Source: Cellulomonas sp. ES6 (GTDB lineage Bacteria; Actinomycetota; Actinomycetes; Actinomycetales; Cellulomonadaceae). Taken from it: a stretch of DNA of 64,000 nucleotides. The notes beneath the pieces are model-generated. The model did not search any database, was not told the origin of the DNA, and saw only the letters and a program-made list of their open reading frames with translations. A program made the translations under genes and the position numbers. Below are positions 27,701 through 33,347 of the stretch, piece after piece; within the stretch, counting starts at the first letter, position 1, and every line of letters begins with the position of its first letter. The stretch is taken from contig NZ_CP125655.1 of the NCBI RefSeq assembly GCF_030053835.1, positions 2,356,001 to 2,420,000 on the forward strand, in the 5' to 3' direction.

Positions 27701-28189
27701 CCGTACGGGGAGGACATGTACAGCCCGGCGTACGACGTGGGGGAGGTCGTCGGGCCGGCGCTCGTCACCTGGGGGGTCGGTGGTCTGGCGTCGGGGGGCC
27801 GGGCCGCGCTGTCCGCAGGGGCCCGGGGCGCCGGGGCTGCGACGCGGGCGGCGGGGGTAGGGTCAAGGACAATCGCAGAGACTGGTGCGGCGAGGTTCAC
27901 GGTGAACTCAGCGGGCGAAGCGACTATGTCCCTGCGAGCGGGCTCGACATCGCTTGGGGTGTCTGAGCACGCCGCGTTGCGGATGACGCAGCGAGGCATC
28001 TCTAGCGATGCCGCTGAGGCGACGTTGGCGCATCAGCCCTTCCCGTACTTCCACAAAGGCGCCTGGAAGACTGGCTTCTACGATCCAGCCTCCCGGATCT
28101 TCCTTGGCTCCGTGAACGGTGAGGTCACGACAGTGATCCGGGGTGCCAGTCCGAACTACATCGACAACCTGAAGGCGGCTACACCATGA
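21791..28189 (+). CDS. Secreted RHS-repeat polymorphic toxin with DUF4258-like C-terminal tip
   Basis: 2132 residues. A signal peptide (VTAALVASLVVLAPDVARA) and an acidic low-complexity region lead into a beta-propeller-like part and many YD repeats (for example YDALGRPTVVTDAMGR, YGYDKAGNRTSAKDAVGN). The RHS core ends with YYDASIGRFVSVDPVMD and NNPVAKWDPTGL (about residue 1875), the self-cleavage region of RHS shells. A hydrophobic pre-toxin segment follows. The last ~80 residues carry HAALRMTQRGIS and end in TTVIRGASPN; this pattern resembles DUF4258 toxins. GC content drops visibly from about 27,880, as expected for a swapped tip. The last bases overlap the DUF2283 gene. Likely a contact-dependent or secreted growth-inhibition toxin; the target is not shown by sequence. 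Confidence 0.88.
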   Translation: MSSWGRVRRGVAGTVTAALVASLVVLAPDVARASDRLPSDGERRAHGEEVAQELDVTEPLPTVDGRVEVEPLPEMPLSDLGAGAWPEDATTTLAGDSPAADGAVVDLAWAEGAPPEPGVEADARPEEPVAAGGDAGGGTVTGSDTDEGAVGSGTEQSPVVGGVDDPASEPAPATDGGAPAPPEVSVEVLDREAARDLGVEGVVLDLTAEPEADGAPVELTVDYAAFADAFGGDWAERVQLVELPDCTADDPEADGCRTRVPVEATNDVEQGTLTASVAATGARLMAVTAGSSGSTGNWSATPLSPSATWQVSGQTGAFSWSYPMRVPPTSGGPQPDLALSYSSGSLDGRVASTNNQTSWIGDGWDLDAGYVERKYQPCSEDRGGSATNAAHRTGDLCWFSDNATLVFGGSATELVRDASTGAWRAETDEGSRIEHLTGGWNDDDDGEYWRLTTTDGTQYYFGRGKRAASDATQLSSAWSVPVFGNHPGDPCYAGSYAASVCQQAWRWNLDHVVDPSGNTSTYVYEKETNSYGRNNNQAVSSYVRGGYLSRIEYGQRAGSESSSPAPARVLFTVGERCLPTDGVSCDPSALTAATASSWPDVPADLICTSTSSCPEQTSPTFFTRKRLVTVTTQVRVGASYQDVDSWGLRHTFPDTGDRTKSALWLDGITHRGLVGSTITLPEVTFRGMQMANRVDATGDAGPPMNRYRVTAIRSEFGETVSVNYAPQDCAPGDVPASPDSNTRRCFPVTWHPEGTGPEIQEYFHKYVVESVLQNPNDPVSMAVETSYRYVGEPAWHYDDSPFTPPASRTWSEFRGYATVDLIAGSPSEQRSHERTRYFRGMDGDRLAGGGTRSVTVDGVADVERLNGFVREEVVYDGLDGTEVSATVTTPWVSGSTAVAADGRRAAFVRAGTVESRTTAPALPGGRRTTRTVTSYDGTYGMVTQVDDQGDVASAADDRCTRVEYVRNTGAHVVGTVRRSETVAVPCATTPVRPRDVIADQRTSYDGAAFGATPTRGLPSATQVVASYSGTTPTYATTSTTTYDALGRPTVVTDAMGRATSTAYTGTGGVVTGTSVTAPDPDGSGPVTAGVTTTQIDPAWGATTTVTDPNGKVTSATLDALGRTTAVWKPGRAQGSATPHVSYEYAISQSAPNAVSTKTLTAAETYLTSVELYDGMLRPRQKQVPSAARDTPGRIVTESFYDSRGLVAKTHGAWFASGSPSSTLAVSATAVPSRTRYVYDGVGRTTVEITDVGEQERWRTTTTYGGDRVSVDPPEGGTPQTTISDARGRVTELRQYLGAGPSGTYRAATYGYDKAGNRTSAKDAVGNTWTYSYDLRGRQVSATDPDKGTTTSTYDDAGLVRSTTDARGTTLFTVRDQLGRQTELREGSATGTVRARWTYDTLQKGLLTSSTRYSGSAAYVSAVTGYDDGGRPLGTSVTLPSAEGALAGTYTTSSTYTADGQVKTVKLPAAGGLGAETVTTRYDALSRAEWMAGGLGWGVYVADTVYDVTGETLRQDLGNTYAFFVNHQYQEGTRRLEKTWVEREGVAGIDMDLTYTYDATGNPTSIVDRPTGKPVDAQCFAYDGLRQLTSAWTPASADCGAARSAAALGGPAPYWKDYALDAAGNRSSETVHAAAGSTTWAYTYPAAGTARPHGVTKVTRSGAQGAATSTYAYDAVGSTTTRAVAGATSQTLAWDAEGRLTSVKQGSTTVMSALYTADGERLIRRQGGVTTVYLPGGQELRLTTSTNAVTSTRYYSFNGQVVAMRTGKSGSTVSSMVADPHQTATMAIANTTKVITQRRTDPYGNARGAAAGTWPGDRGFLDKVLDSTGLTQVGARYYDASIGRFVSVDPVMDLASPQQWAAYSYADNNPVAKWDPTGLIPMIDGKWGSPRAAAAARKATGGGGSGSGAATVAQRVVSNVTRPEGRVAFLAGAANGLLTMQYQTWSALLSWGQRMLPRPVVTLPRLRLIPVPYGEDMYSPAYDVGEVVGPALVTWGVGGLASGGRAALSAGARGAGAATRAAGVGSRTIAETGAARFTVNSAGEATMSLRAGSTSLGVSEHAALRMTQRGISSDAAEATLAHQPFPYFHKGAWKTGFYDPASRIFLGSVNGEVTTVIRGASPNYIDNLKAATP

Positions 28190-28404
28190 GGGTCACCTAT
28201 GACGCCGGAGTCGACGCCGCCTACATCTATCTGGCCGCCGAAGTTCGTGCAGGGGGCGTCGCCCGGACCGTTCCTGTTGATCCTCGCGAGACCGACGGCA
28301 TGATCAACCTCGACTTTGATGCCGAGGGTCGGTTGGTGGGGATCGAGGTCCTCGACGCGAGTCGGTTCCTCAGCCCGGATCTCCTAGCGTTGGCCGAGCC
28401 GTGA
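28186..28404 (+). CDS. DUF2283 family protein, likely immunity protein of the RHS tip
   Basis: 72 residues. The DUF2283 pattern is complete: VTYDAGVDAAYIYL at the start, MINLDFDAEGRLVGIEVLDAS at the end. The ATGA overlap with the RHS gene couples translation, as expected for toxin and immunity. DUF2283 and DUF4258 proteins are also known side by side as small stand-alone modules, which supports assigning this as the cognate antidote. The C-terminus (FLSPDLLALAEP) is slightly longer than the core family. Confidence 0.85.
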   Translation: MRVTYDAGVDAAYIYLAAEVRAGGVARTVPVDPRETDGMINLDFDAEGRLVGIEVLDASRFLSPDLLALAEP

Positions 28405-28822
28405 TGGTGCGGCGGTGATGACCCAGCCAGGCACGGCTCGGCTCCCGGTCTGGCCGCCGCTTTGCTGACCGTGGTCCCGGCCGTCTTGGACAGCCTGCTG
28501 GGTGCGGTGCCGGCGTCGGGGACGACACCCACCTACGCCTACAGCACCGCGGTCCACGTCTACGACGCCCCCGCCCGGTTGTCGTCACCGGACACCGCGA
28601 CGTCGTGCGTGCGGGGTTCACGTCAAGGCGCAGACTCGCGTCGTGGGGGAGATCTACCTCGAGGCGAGGCTGCTGTACTGCTGCAGAAGCCGCAACCCGG
28701 GCCGACATGGCCGGGGCTATGTGCAACTTCGGACCACCATGTCGCGTAGCCCGAACATGGAGGCGACGATCGACGCAAACATTTCGGGAGTCGACATCAC
28801 GAAACTGAAGTTCAACCCATGA
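28405..28822 (+). pseudogene. Remnant of a displaced RHS toxin tip
   Basis: No complete gene fits. The last frame ends ...NISGVDITKLKFNP and its stop overlaps the ATG of the next gene by ATGA, exactly as a toxin tip overlaps its immunity gene. Upstream the frame loses any recognisable fold: short out-of-register pieces and no start codon with a ribosome site. The end of this remnant is repeated near 30,960. I read it as the 3' end of an orphan tip cassette. The original toxin type cannot be told. Confidence 0.6.
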
Positions 28823-28833
28823 GTCCGGATGAA
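28788..28833 (+). repeat. 46-bp direct repeat, copy 1 (toxin/immunity junction)
   Basis: Identical to 30959-31004 except one base (G at 28823, C in copy 2). It spans the last 11 codons of the tip remnant and the first five codons of the immunity gene at 28819, including the ATGA overlap. Confidence 0.9.
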
Positions 28834-29148
28834 GCGGCGATCGCCGTTGCGGTGGGGGAGAGTATAAGTCGAGAACTCGACGAAGACTGCGTCGGGCTCT
28901 GGGTGATCCCATGGGATATTCGCCGCAGGTTGAATCCGGCGGACGACGATCTTGTTCGGGAGATTGCCCGAGCGGTTCTCCAGGGGCTATCGCATTCAGC
29001 TGTGCGCATCGGTGAGTTGGGAGACGGCTCCGGCGCCTTTTCGCCGTGGCCGGTGCGGTCGGGAATTGAGCGCGCGCTCCGCGACTGGAGGCAGCTTGGC
29101 CGTGATCCCAGCATAGGCGAGATTGCGTGGCTCGCCCGTGAGCGGTAG
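28819..29148 (+). CDS. Candidate immunity protein, 109 aa
   Basis: 109 residues, acidic N-terminal half (ISRELDEDCVGLWVIPWDIRRRL), closing with DWRQLGRDPSIGEIAWLARER. No signal or membrane helix. It starts in ATGA overlap with the toxin-tip remnant, the standard place for an immunity gene. I recall proteins with the same GLWxIPW and GRDPxIGEIAWLA pattern beside RHS/WapA tips, but cannot name a family. Codon use and GC are lower than in flanking housekeeping genes. Probably an orphan immunity gene kept after its toxin was displaced. Confidence 0.72.
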   Translation: MSPDEAAIAVAVGESISRELDEDCVGLWVIPWDIRRRLNPADDDLVREIARAVLQGLSHSAVRIGELGDGSGAFSPWPVRSGIERALRDWRQLGRDPSIGEIAWLARER

Positions 29149-29171
29149 CGGGCTTGAACGTCGTCCATCTG

Positions 29172-29345
29172 TGTTCGTCAGTACCTCCGCCCTACTGCGC
29201 TACCTCGCCCGCGAGCCAGGGACTTGCGCAGTCGCTGAGACGGTGGCCGTCGAGCCGCTCGCCGTACAAGGGGATGATCAACCTCGACCTCGGCGCCGAG
29301 GGCCGCGTCGTAGGGATCGTGATCCTCGCGGCGAGCAATCGCCTC
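29172..29345 (+). pseudogene. Decayed second copy of a DUF2283 gene
   Basis: Two adjacent frames together align with the intact DUF2283 protein. ALLRYLAREPGTCAVAETVAVEP matches the AAYIYLA...ARTVPVDP part, and, after a frameshift near 29,262, GMINLDLGAEGRVVGIVILAAS matches GMINLDFDAEGRLVGIEVLDAS. The N-terminal YD region is damaged too. It is a relic, not an expressed gene. Confidence 0.75.
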
Positions 29346-29563
29346 TCTCGCTCCCCTTCTGGAGTCCGGTACGGCACGCGGCTGCCGCCAATGAGTGGTG
29401 GGCGGCAGGGCCTCCGGGAGGCAGCGGTTGCTCGGCTCTCCTCGGTCTCGCCGTTCACAGGTGCTGTCGTGGCCTCAACACCGGACTCGGATGCCCAGCC
29501 CGCTGGTGCTCACGGAGCCAGCGGCGGCTCCGAGACCGCCGCCTACGCCCTCGGAGGTGACTG
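29346..29563 (+). other. Lower-complexity spacer in the RHS island
   Basis: No supported gene. A frame running through to 29564 ends in TGA overlapping the next ATG (TGATG), which may be the last trace of another toxin tip. The residues (SETAAYALGGD) match nothing I recognise. Confidence 0.35.
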
Positions 29564-29863
29564 ATGTCAGAGCGCGTTCGGGTATCCGTGGATCTGCTGC
29601 GCCGCGCCAGCGAGATCCTGCTCGACCATCTGGAGAGCGTCGAGGGCGACGTGGTCCTCTTGGAGAGAGATCTCTTCTGGGCCATCGCCCCGGAGCAGAT
29701 CCACGACGCCTACACCGAGCCCTCGACGTTCACGATCGGGCAGCTGAGCGCATGCGTGGAGAACCTCGAGCAGATCGTCGAGGACCCAGCGAGGTCGACT
29801 TCGTTCGCGCTGGCTTGGCTCGCCGACCTGCTCCGGAGCGCCGGTTACGTTGTGACGCGGTGA
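29564..29863 (+). CDS. Candidate immunity protein, 99 aa
   Basis: 99 residues, strongly acidic (many Glu/Asp, DHLESVEGDVVLLERDLFWAI). Predicted mostly helical, ending FALAWLADLLRSAGYVVTR. Ribosome site GGAGGTGAC directly before the ATG. Size, acidity and place in a run of immunity-like genes suggest an orphan immunity protein. Family not recognised. Confidence 0.7.
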   Translation: MSERVRVSVDLLRRASEILLDHLESVEGDVVLLERDLFWAIAPEQIHDAYTEPSTFTIGQLSACVENLEQIVEDPARSTSFALAWLADLLRSAGYVVTR

Positions 29864-29950
29864 GCAGTCGTGCTCCTGCACGCACCGTCACGGAGGTACC
29901 TCGGCGGTCCCCATGCTCCGCCGTGCCGGCGATCGACATCACGAGTTCCC

Positions 29951-29967
29951 GACATTCCGGGAATGTC
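29951..29967. repeat. 17-bp perfect palindrome
   Basis: GACATTCC and GGAATGTC around a central G, in the 143-base gap between two immunity-like genes. Could be a protein-binding site or a chance relic. Confidence 0.5.
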
Positions 29968-30006
29968 TCTGGAGTGTGAGTCGACTGGGCAACTCGCCGA
30001 AGGCTT

Positions 30007-30339
30007 GTGGCCTACGAGGGTCATGACGACGGGCACCTCACTCCATTGCTCGACGAGCACCTTGAGGAGAACGGGGGGAACGTGCTCCCGCACCTCGCCA
30101 TGGCCGAATCGATTCGCTGGCTCGTGACACACAGGGAGTCGAGTCCACATGCGTGCCGTTCGGTGCTGCACTGGCCGGCGTCCGCTTTCGAACGTGGTCC
30201 CGACGATGTCCGAGGTGTCATCGCGGTGAGCGGGGTCCCTATGATTCCCGACTCGGGGCGGCCAGGCTCGGAGCTGCGGGATCTCCTGAGTCCTGTCCTT
30301 CGCCGGGCTGACCCGTGGTCGTCGGGCCGCTCGCTGTGA
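30007..30339 (+). CDS. DUF7674-like protein, candidate immunity protein
   Basis: About 110 residues. LTPLLDEHLEENGGNVLPHLAMAESIRWL and AFERGPDDVRGVIAVSGV...SELRDLL match the DUF7674 pattern of acidic helical proteins found in polymorphic-toxin immunity arrays. The GTG start lacks a clear ribosome site, and family members normally have about 15 more residues before this point, so the 5' end may be truncated or frameshifted. The C-terminus looks complete. Confidence 0.62.
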   Translation: MAYEGHDDGHLTPLLDEHLEENGGNVLPHLAMAESIRWLVTHRESSPHACRSVLHWPASAFERGPDDVRGVIAVSGVPMIPDSGRPGSELRDLLSPVLRRADPWSSGRSL

Positions 30340-30367
30340 CTGACGTGATCCGAGTCGATAGCGGGCT

Positions 30368-30727
30368 GTGGTCATCTTGGCCGGGTGCCCCGTGGTAGAG
30401 GAGAACCGAGCCGTTGCTGATCTCCTGGAGCAGGGCCTCATTGACTGGGTCTCGCTGCAGGAGGTCGTCTGGTACTCGACGCACGGGTTGATCGACGCCA
30501 GCACGAGAAGGCTGACGCGAAGCGTATTGAGTCGGCTCTTCACCGATGACCTCATGGTGCCGGGCAGACTCGGAGCGAGCGGCTTCGAGGACTGGAGTCC
30601 CCCGCGCTCCGAATGGACTGATCGAGCGACGAGCGAACTGGAACGCTTCGGTTGGGCGCCGATGGGAGACGGTTTGTGGCTTCGGCTGACGAGGCGGGGA
30701 CGCATGATGGCCGAAGGTCGGCTTTGA
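30368..30727 (+). CDS. Hypothetical protein, 119 aa, candidate immunity protein
   Basis: 119 residues: an acidic first half (VVEENRAVADLLEQGLIDWVSLQEVVW) and a C-terminal winged-helix-like end (WAPMGDGLWLRLTRRGRMMAEG). The GTG start has no strong ribosome site; GTAGAGGAG lies inside the frame shortly after. It is the last gene of the RHS island before the 46-bp repeat copy 2. I recognise the general look of RHS-associated orphan genes, but no named family. Confidence 0.6.
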   Translation: MVILAGCPVVEENRAVADLLEQGLIDWVSLQEVVWYSTHGLIDASTRRLTRSVLSRLFTDDLMVPGRLGASGFEDWSPPRSEWTDRATSELERFGWAPMGDGLWLRLTRRGRMMAEGRL

Positions 30728-31039
30728 TTGTCACTGTCGGCCCGAGCGAACCTGTCCGGGACCGACGGTCTGCGTCCGCCCGGAGGGTTTGACGAGCGGG
30801 TCGCGCGGTCGGGGTGGTACGAGCCGCGACAGGTCAACGGGCGAGTGGCACGCACGGGGCTATCGTCCGAGCGCACCGTAACTCGAGCGCCGTCGTCCAC
30901 TCGGGTCGAACTGCTGGACGGGGGCTTTGTGCAAGGACCAGCGACGTGAAGACTCCCCGAGTCGACATCACGAAACTGAAGTTCAACCCATGACTCCGGA
31001 TGAATCGGGGTGAGTGGTGAGACCGGTCGGCGGGCGGGC
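30728..31039 (+). other. Gene-free end of the RHS island
   Basis: 312 bases with no supported gene, containing copy 2 of the 46-bp repeat near its right end. No insertion-sequence termini or target duplication are seen. It is the boundary to the chemotaxis genes. Confidence 0.45.
30959..31004 (+). repeat. 46-bp direct repeat, copy 2
   Basis: Repeats 28788-28833 with one mismatch. Here the would-be immunity gene reads MTPDESG and stops after seven codons. Only the junction has been retained, without the toxin body or the immunity body. Confidence 0.9.
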
Positions 31040-32587
31040 TCAGTGCCTGCTGTGCTCCGCGAGGACGGCCAGCGCCTGCTCGCGTGTCGCGACGTACGTG
31101 ACCGGGAACCCGGTCTTCGTCGACAGCCGCTGCATCTGGATGGCCACGAGGGGGTTCGAGGCGATGAAGGCGCACCAGGTCAGCCCGTTGCGCACGGCCT
31201 CGGCCATCATCGCCTCGTGGGTGCGCTGGACCCGCTCCGCCTGCGCGGGGTGGGCGCTGAAGTCGACGAGGAACGTCCAGCCGGGCCGGTTCTCCCGGTA
31301 CGCGGCCGAGAGGGTGCTGACGTAGTCGTCGCAGGTGGCGTCGCTCCACAGCCCGACGCAGACGTCGGAGAGCCGGTTGAGCGTCCGGTCCCAGGAGATG
31401 TCGAAGTAGCCCTCGCCGCCCGTGGTGGGGAGCCGCAGGTCCGCCGTCTCCCGCGTCATCGCGGTTCCCATGCGCGCGATCTCGCCGACGGCGACCCGGC
31501 TGTGCTCGGCCGCCTCGGCGTTGGAGCGGGCCAGGTCGACGACCTTCGTGATCGCGGACGCGATCTGGCTGACCTCGACCGAGACCCCTTGCGTGGTCTG
31601 GCTGACCTGCTGCGTGGTCTGGCTCTGCTCCTCGACGGCGGAGGAGATCGTCAGCTGGGACTCGGAGATCTGCTCGATGATCCCGCTGACCTCCTGGATG
31701 GCGGTGACCGCCTGGGCGGAGTTCTCCTGGATCCGGCTGAGCATCTCGGTGATCTCCTCGGTGGCGCGCGCCGTCTCCTGCGCCAGGCTCTTCACCTCGG
31801 AGGCCACCACCGCGAACCCCTTGCCGGCGTCGCCGGCCCGGGCCGCCTCGATGGTCGCGTTGAGCGCGAGGAGGTTGGTCTGCCCGGCGATCGAGGTGAT
31901 GGTCTGGATGATGTCGCTGATCCGGGCGGTCGAGTCGCCGAGCGTGGTGATGGTCGACGCGGCGGTCGTGACGGACTCCACCGCCCGTCGCGCGACCTGC
32001 GAGGCGGCCGACGTGGTTCCGGCGATCTCCGTGATCGAGGCGCGCAGCTGCTCGCTGGCGGCGGCGACCAGCTCGATGCTCTGGGACACGCCCTGCGCGG
32101 ACGCCTCGATGGTGCTGGCCTGCTCGCTCGTGCCCCGCGCGCCGTCGCTGATCGTCTCGCCGATGATGCCGAGCTCCTCGCCGGCGATCGTCAGGAGCTT
32201 GGCCTCGGGAGCGATGGTGCCGAGCGACCCGCCGAGACGGTCGAACGCGGCACCGAGGAGCGGGGCCAGACCCAGGGGGTCGCCCTCGGCCCGCAGCTCG
32301 GCGACCCGGGTGAGGTCGCCGGTGCACGCCGCGGCGGCGAGGGTGCGCACGCGCTCGAGGGACTCGGCGACGCGGCGCTGCTGGAGCACCGCCAGGACGA
32401 CGACGGCGACCGCGCCCACCGCGACAGCAGCCCACCCGACGGCGGAGGCGCTCGAGGTGCCGGCGACCACGCACAGGGCCACGACCGCCACACCCGTGTG
32501 CATCCAGCGGAGCCCGGGGAGCCGGGGCGAGGAGGGGCGAGCCGGCGTGACAGCGGCGGCTGCCGGCTTCTGGGCGATGACGGTCAC
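31040..32587 (-). CDS. Methyl-accepting chemotaxis protein with STAS-like C-terminal domain
   Basis: 515 residues from GTG 32587 (GGAG 6 bases upstream). Two adjacent membrane helices ([28 protein letters not shown]) give no room for a periplasmic sensor. The signalling domain has the hairpin tip [40 protein letters not shown], flanked by coiled coil. After it, about residues 400-515 form an alpha/beta domain ([41 protein letters not shown]) resembling SpoIIAA/STAS-like domains. That placement, downstream of the kinase-control tip, is unusual. It senses an internal cue by inference and acts on CheA. Confidence 0.9.
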   Translation of the reverse strand: MTVIAQKPAAAAVTPARPSSPRLPGLRWMHTGVAVVALCVVAGTSSASAVGWAAVAVGAVAVVVLAVLQQRRVAESLERVRTLAAAACTGDLTRVAELRAEGDPLGLAPLLGAAFDRLGGSLGTIAPEAKLLTIAGEELGIIGETISDGARGTSEQASTIEASAQGVSQSIELVAAASEQLRASITEIAGTTSAASQVARRAVESVTTAASTITTLGDSTARISDIIQTITSIAGQTNLLALNATIEAARAGDAGKGFAVVASEVKSLAQETARATEEITEMLSRIQENSAQAVTAIQEVSGIIEQISESQLTISSAVEEQSQTTQQVSQTTQGVSVEVSQIASAITKVVDLARSNAEAAEHSRVAVGEIARMGTAMTRETADLRLPTTGGEGYFDISWDRTLNRLSDVCVGLWSDATCDDYVSTLSAAYRENRPGWTFLVDFSAHPAQAERVQRTHEAMMAEAVRNGLTWCAFIASNPLVAIQMQRLSTKTGFPVTYVATREQALAVLAEHSRH

Positions 32588-32779
32588 GATGGCTCCAGCG
32601 GTCGATCGGGTCGACGAGTATCCCTCTCCTCGGTCACCCCGCCGGACAGCTGAGGAATTCTCCCGCGCGGTGGCGGGTGAAAGTGCGGCCCGGCGCGACC
32701 TCACCTATTCGGCCGCCGATGCTGCTGAGACCGACGAAAAAGCCGATCGTAGGCGCGGGCGCCGTCCTAGGGCCGAGGA

Positions 32780-33058
32780 TCAGTCGCCGTAGCGGCCGAG
32801 GATCGCGGCCATCTCAGCGGTCGTGTCGGCGAGCAGTCGCTGGAGCCGGGCGAGCTCGCTGAAGTGCGCACTCAACGAGTCCCAGTACCCGCGTCCGCCG
32901 GCGAGACGCGCCGGATCGGCGAGATCGCGCTCCATCACGACCGTCTGGCCCACCGTCTTGACCTGCGCGACCGTCGCGACCACGAGGTCGGCCAACATGG
33001 CGAACCGCTGCGCGTCCTCAGCACTGAGCCGCGCGGCCTCGGGGTTCTCCTCGCCCAT
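32780..33058 (-). CDS. Hypothetical protein, 92 aa
   Basis: 92 residues, mostly helical (EDAQRFAMLADLVVATVAQVKTVGQ, FSELARLQRLLADTTAEMAAIL); could form a helical bundle. No signal or known domain. ATG chosen at 33058, since the extended frame upstream is Arg/Cys-rich non-coding sequence. It lies between two chemoreceptor genes, which hints at a chemotaxis or regulatory link, but nothing in the sequence proves it. Confidence 0.6.
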   Translation of the reverse strand: MGEENPEAARLSAEDAQRFAMLADLVVATVAQVKTVGQTVVMERDLADPARLAGGRGYWDSLSAHFSELARLQRLLADTTAEMAAILGRYGD

Positions 33059-33253
33059 GCACACAGCGTGCACCGCCCGGGCCCTTCGTGTGCGGAAACA
33101 GCGCCGAGGCGCCCGTCCGCGGAAGAGTTGTGGGCCGTCCGCGACCGCCGTCCGCCGAATTGTCCAGACGCTGGAGCAAATTCCGTGTCGCATCAGGTCA
33201 CCGGTTCACCCGCATTTCGGCACATGGGCGTGGGTGATTCCTCGTCCTGGATC

Positions 33254-33280
33254 TCAAGCCGCCGGGCGCGATGTCGATGA
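33254..33280 (+). promoter_or_regulatory. Sigma-28-like promoter of the chemoreceptor gene
   Basis: TCAAGCCG, 11 bases, GTCGATGA. Counted as TCAA-N15-GTCGATGA this matches the flagellar/WhiG-class pattern TAAA-N15-GCCGATAA in 9 of 12 positions and has the exact spacing. It lies 67 bases before the ATG. Confidence 0.6.
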
Positions 33281-33347
33281 GCGGCCCAGTGCAGTCGTCG
33301 GGCACACGTCCGTCGACACGATCTGAGCGACCCGAGGGGTGAAGAGG

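Noticed and set aside
28462..28749. Possible intein-like (HINT) pretoxin domain in the tip remnant
   Set aside because: Only vague resemblance in short out-of-frame pieces; no conserved His-Asn end or Cys/Ser start could be lined up.
30728..31039. Insertion-sequence end near the island boundary
   Set aside because: No terminal inverted repeats, transposase fragment or target-site duplication could be found by eye.
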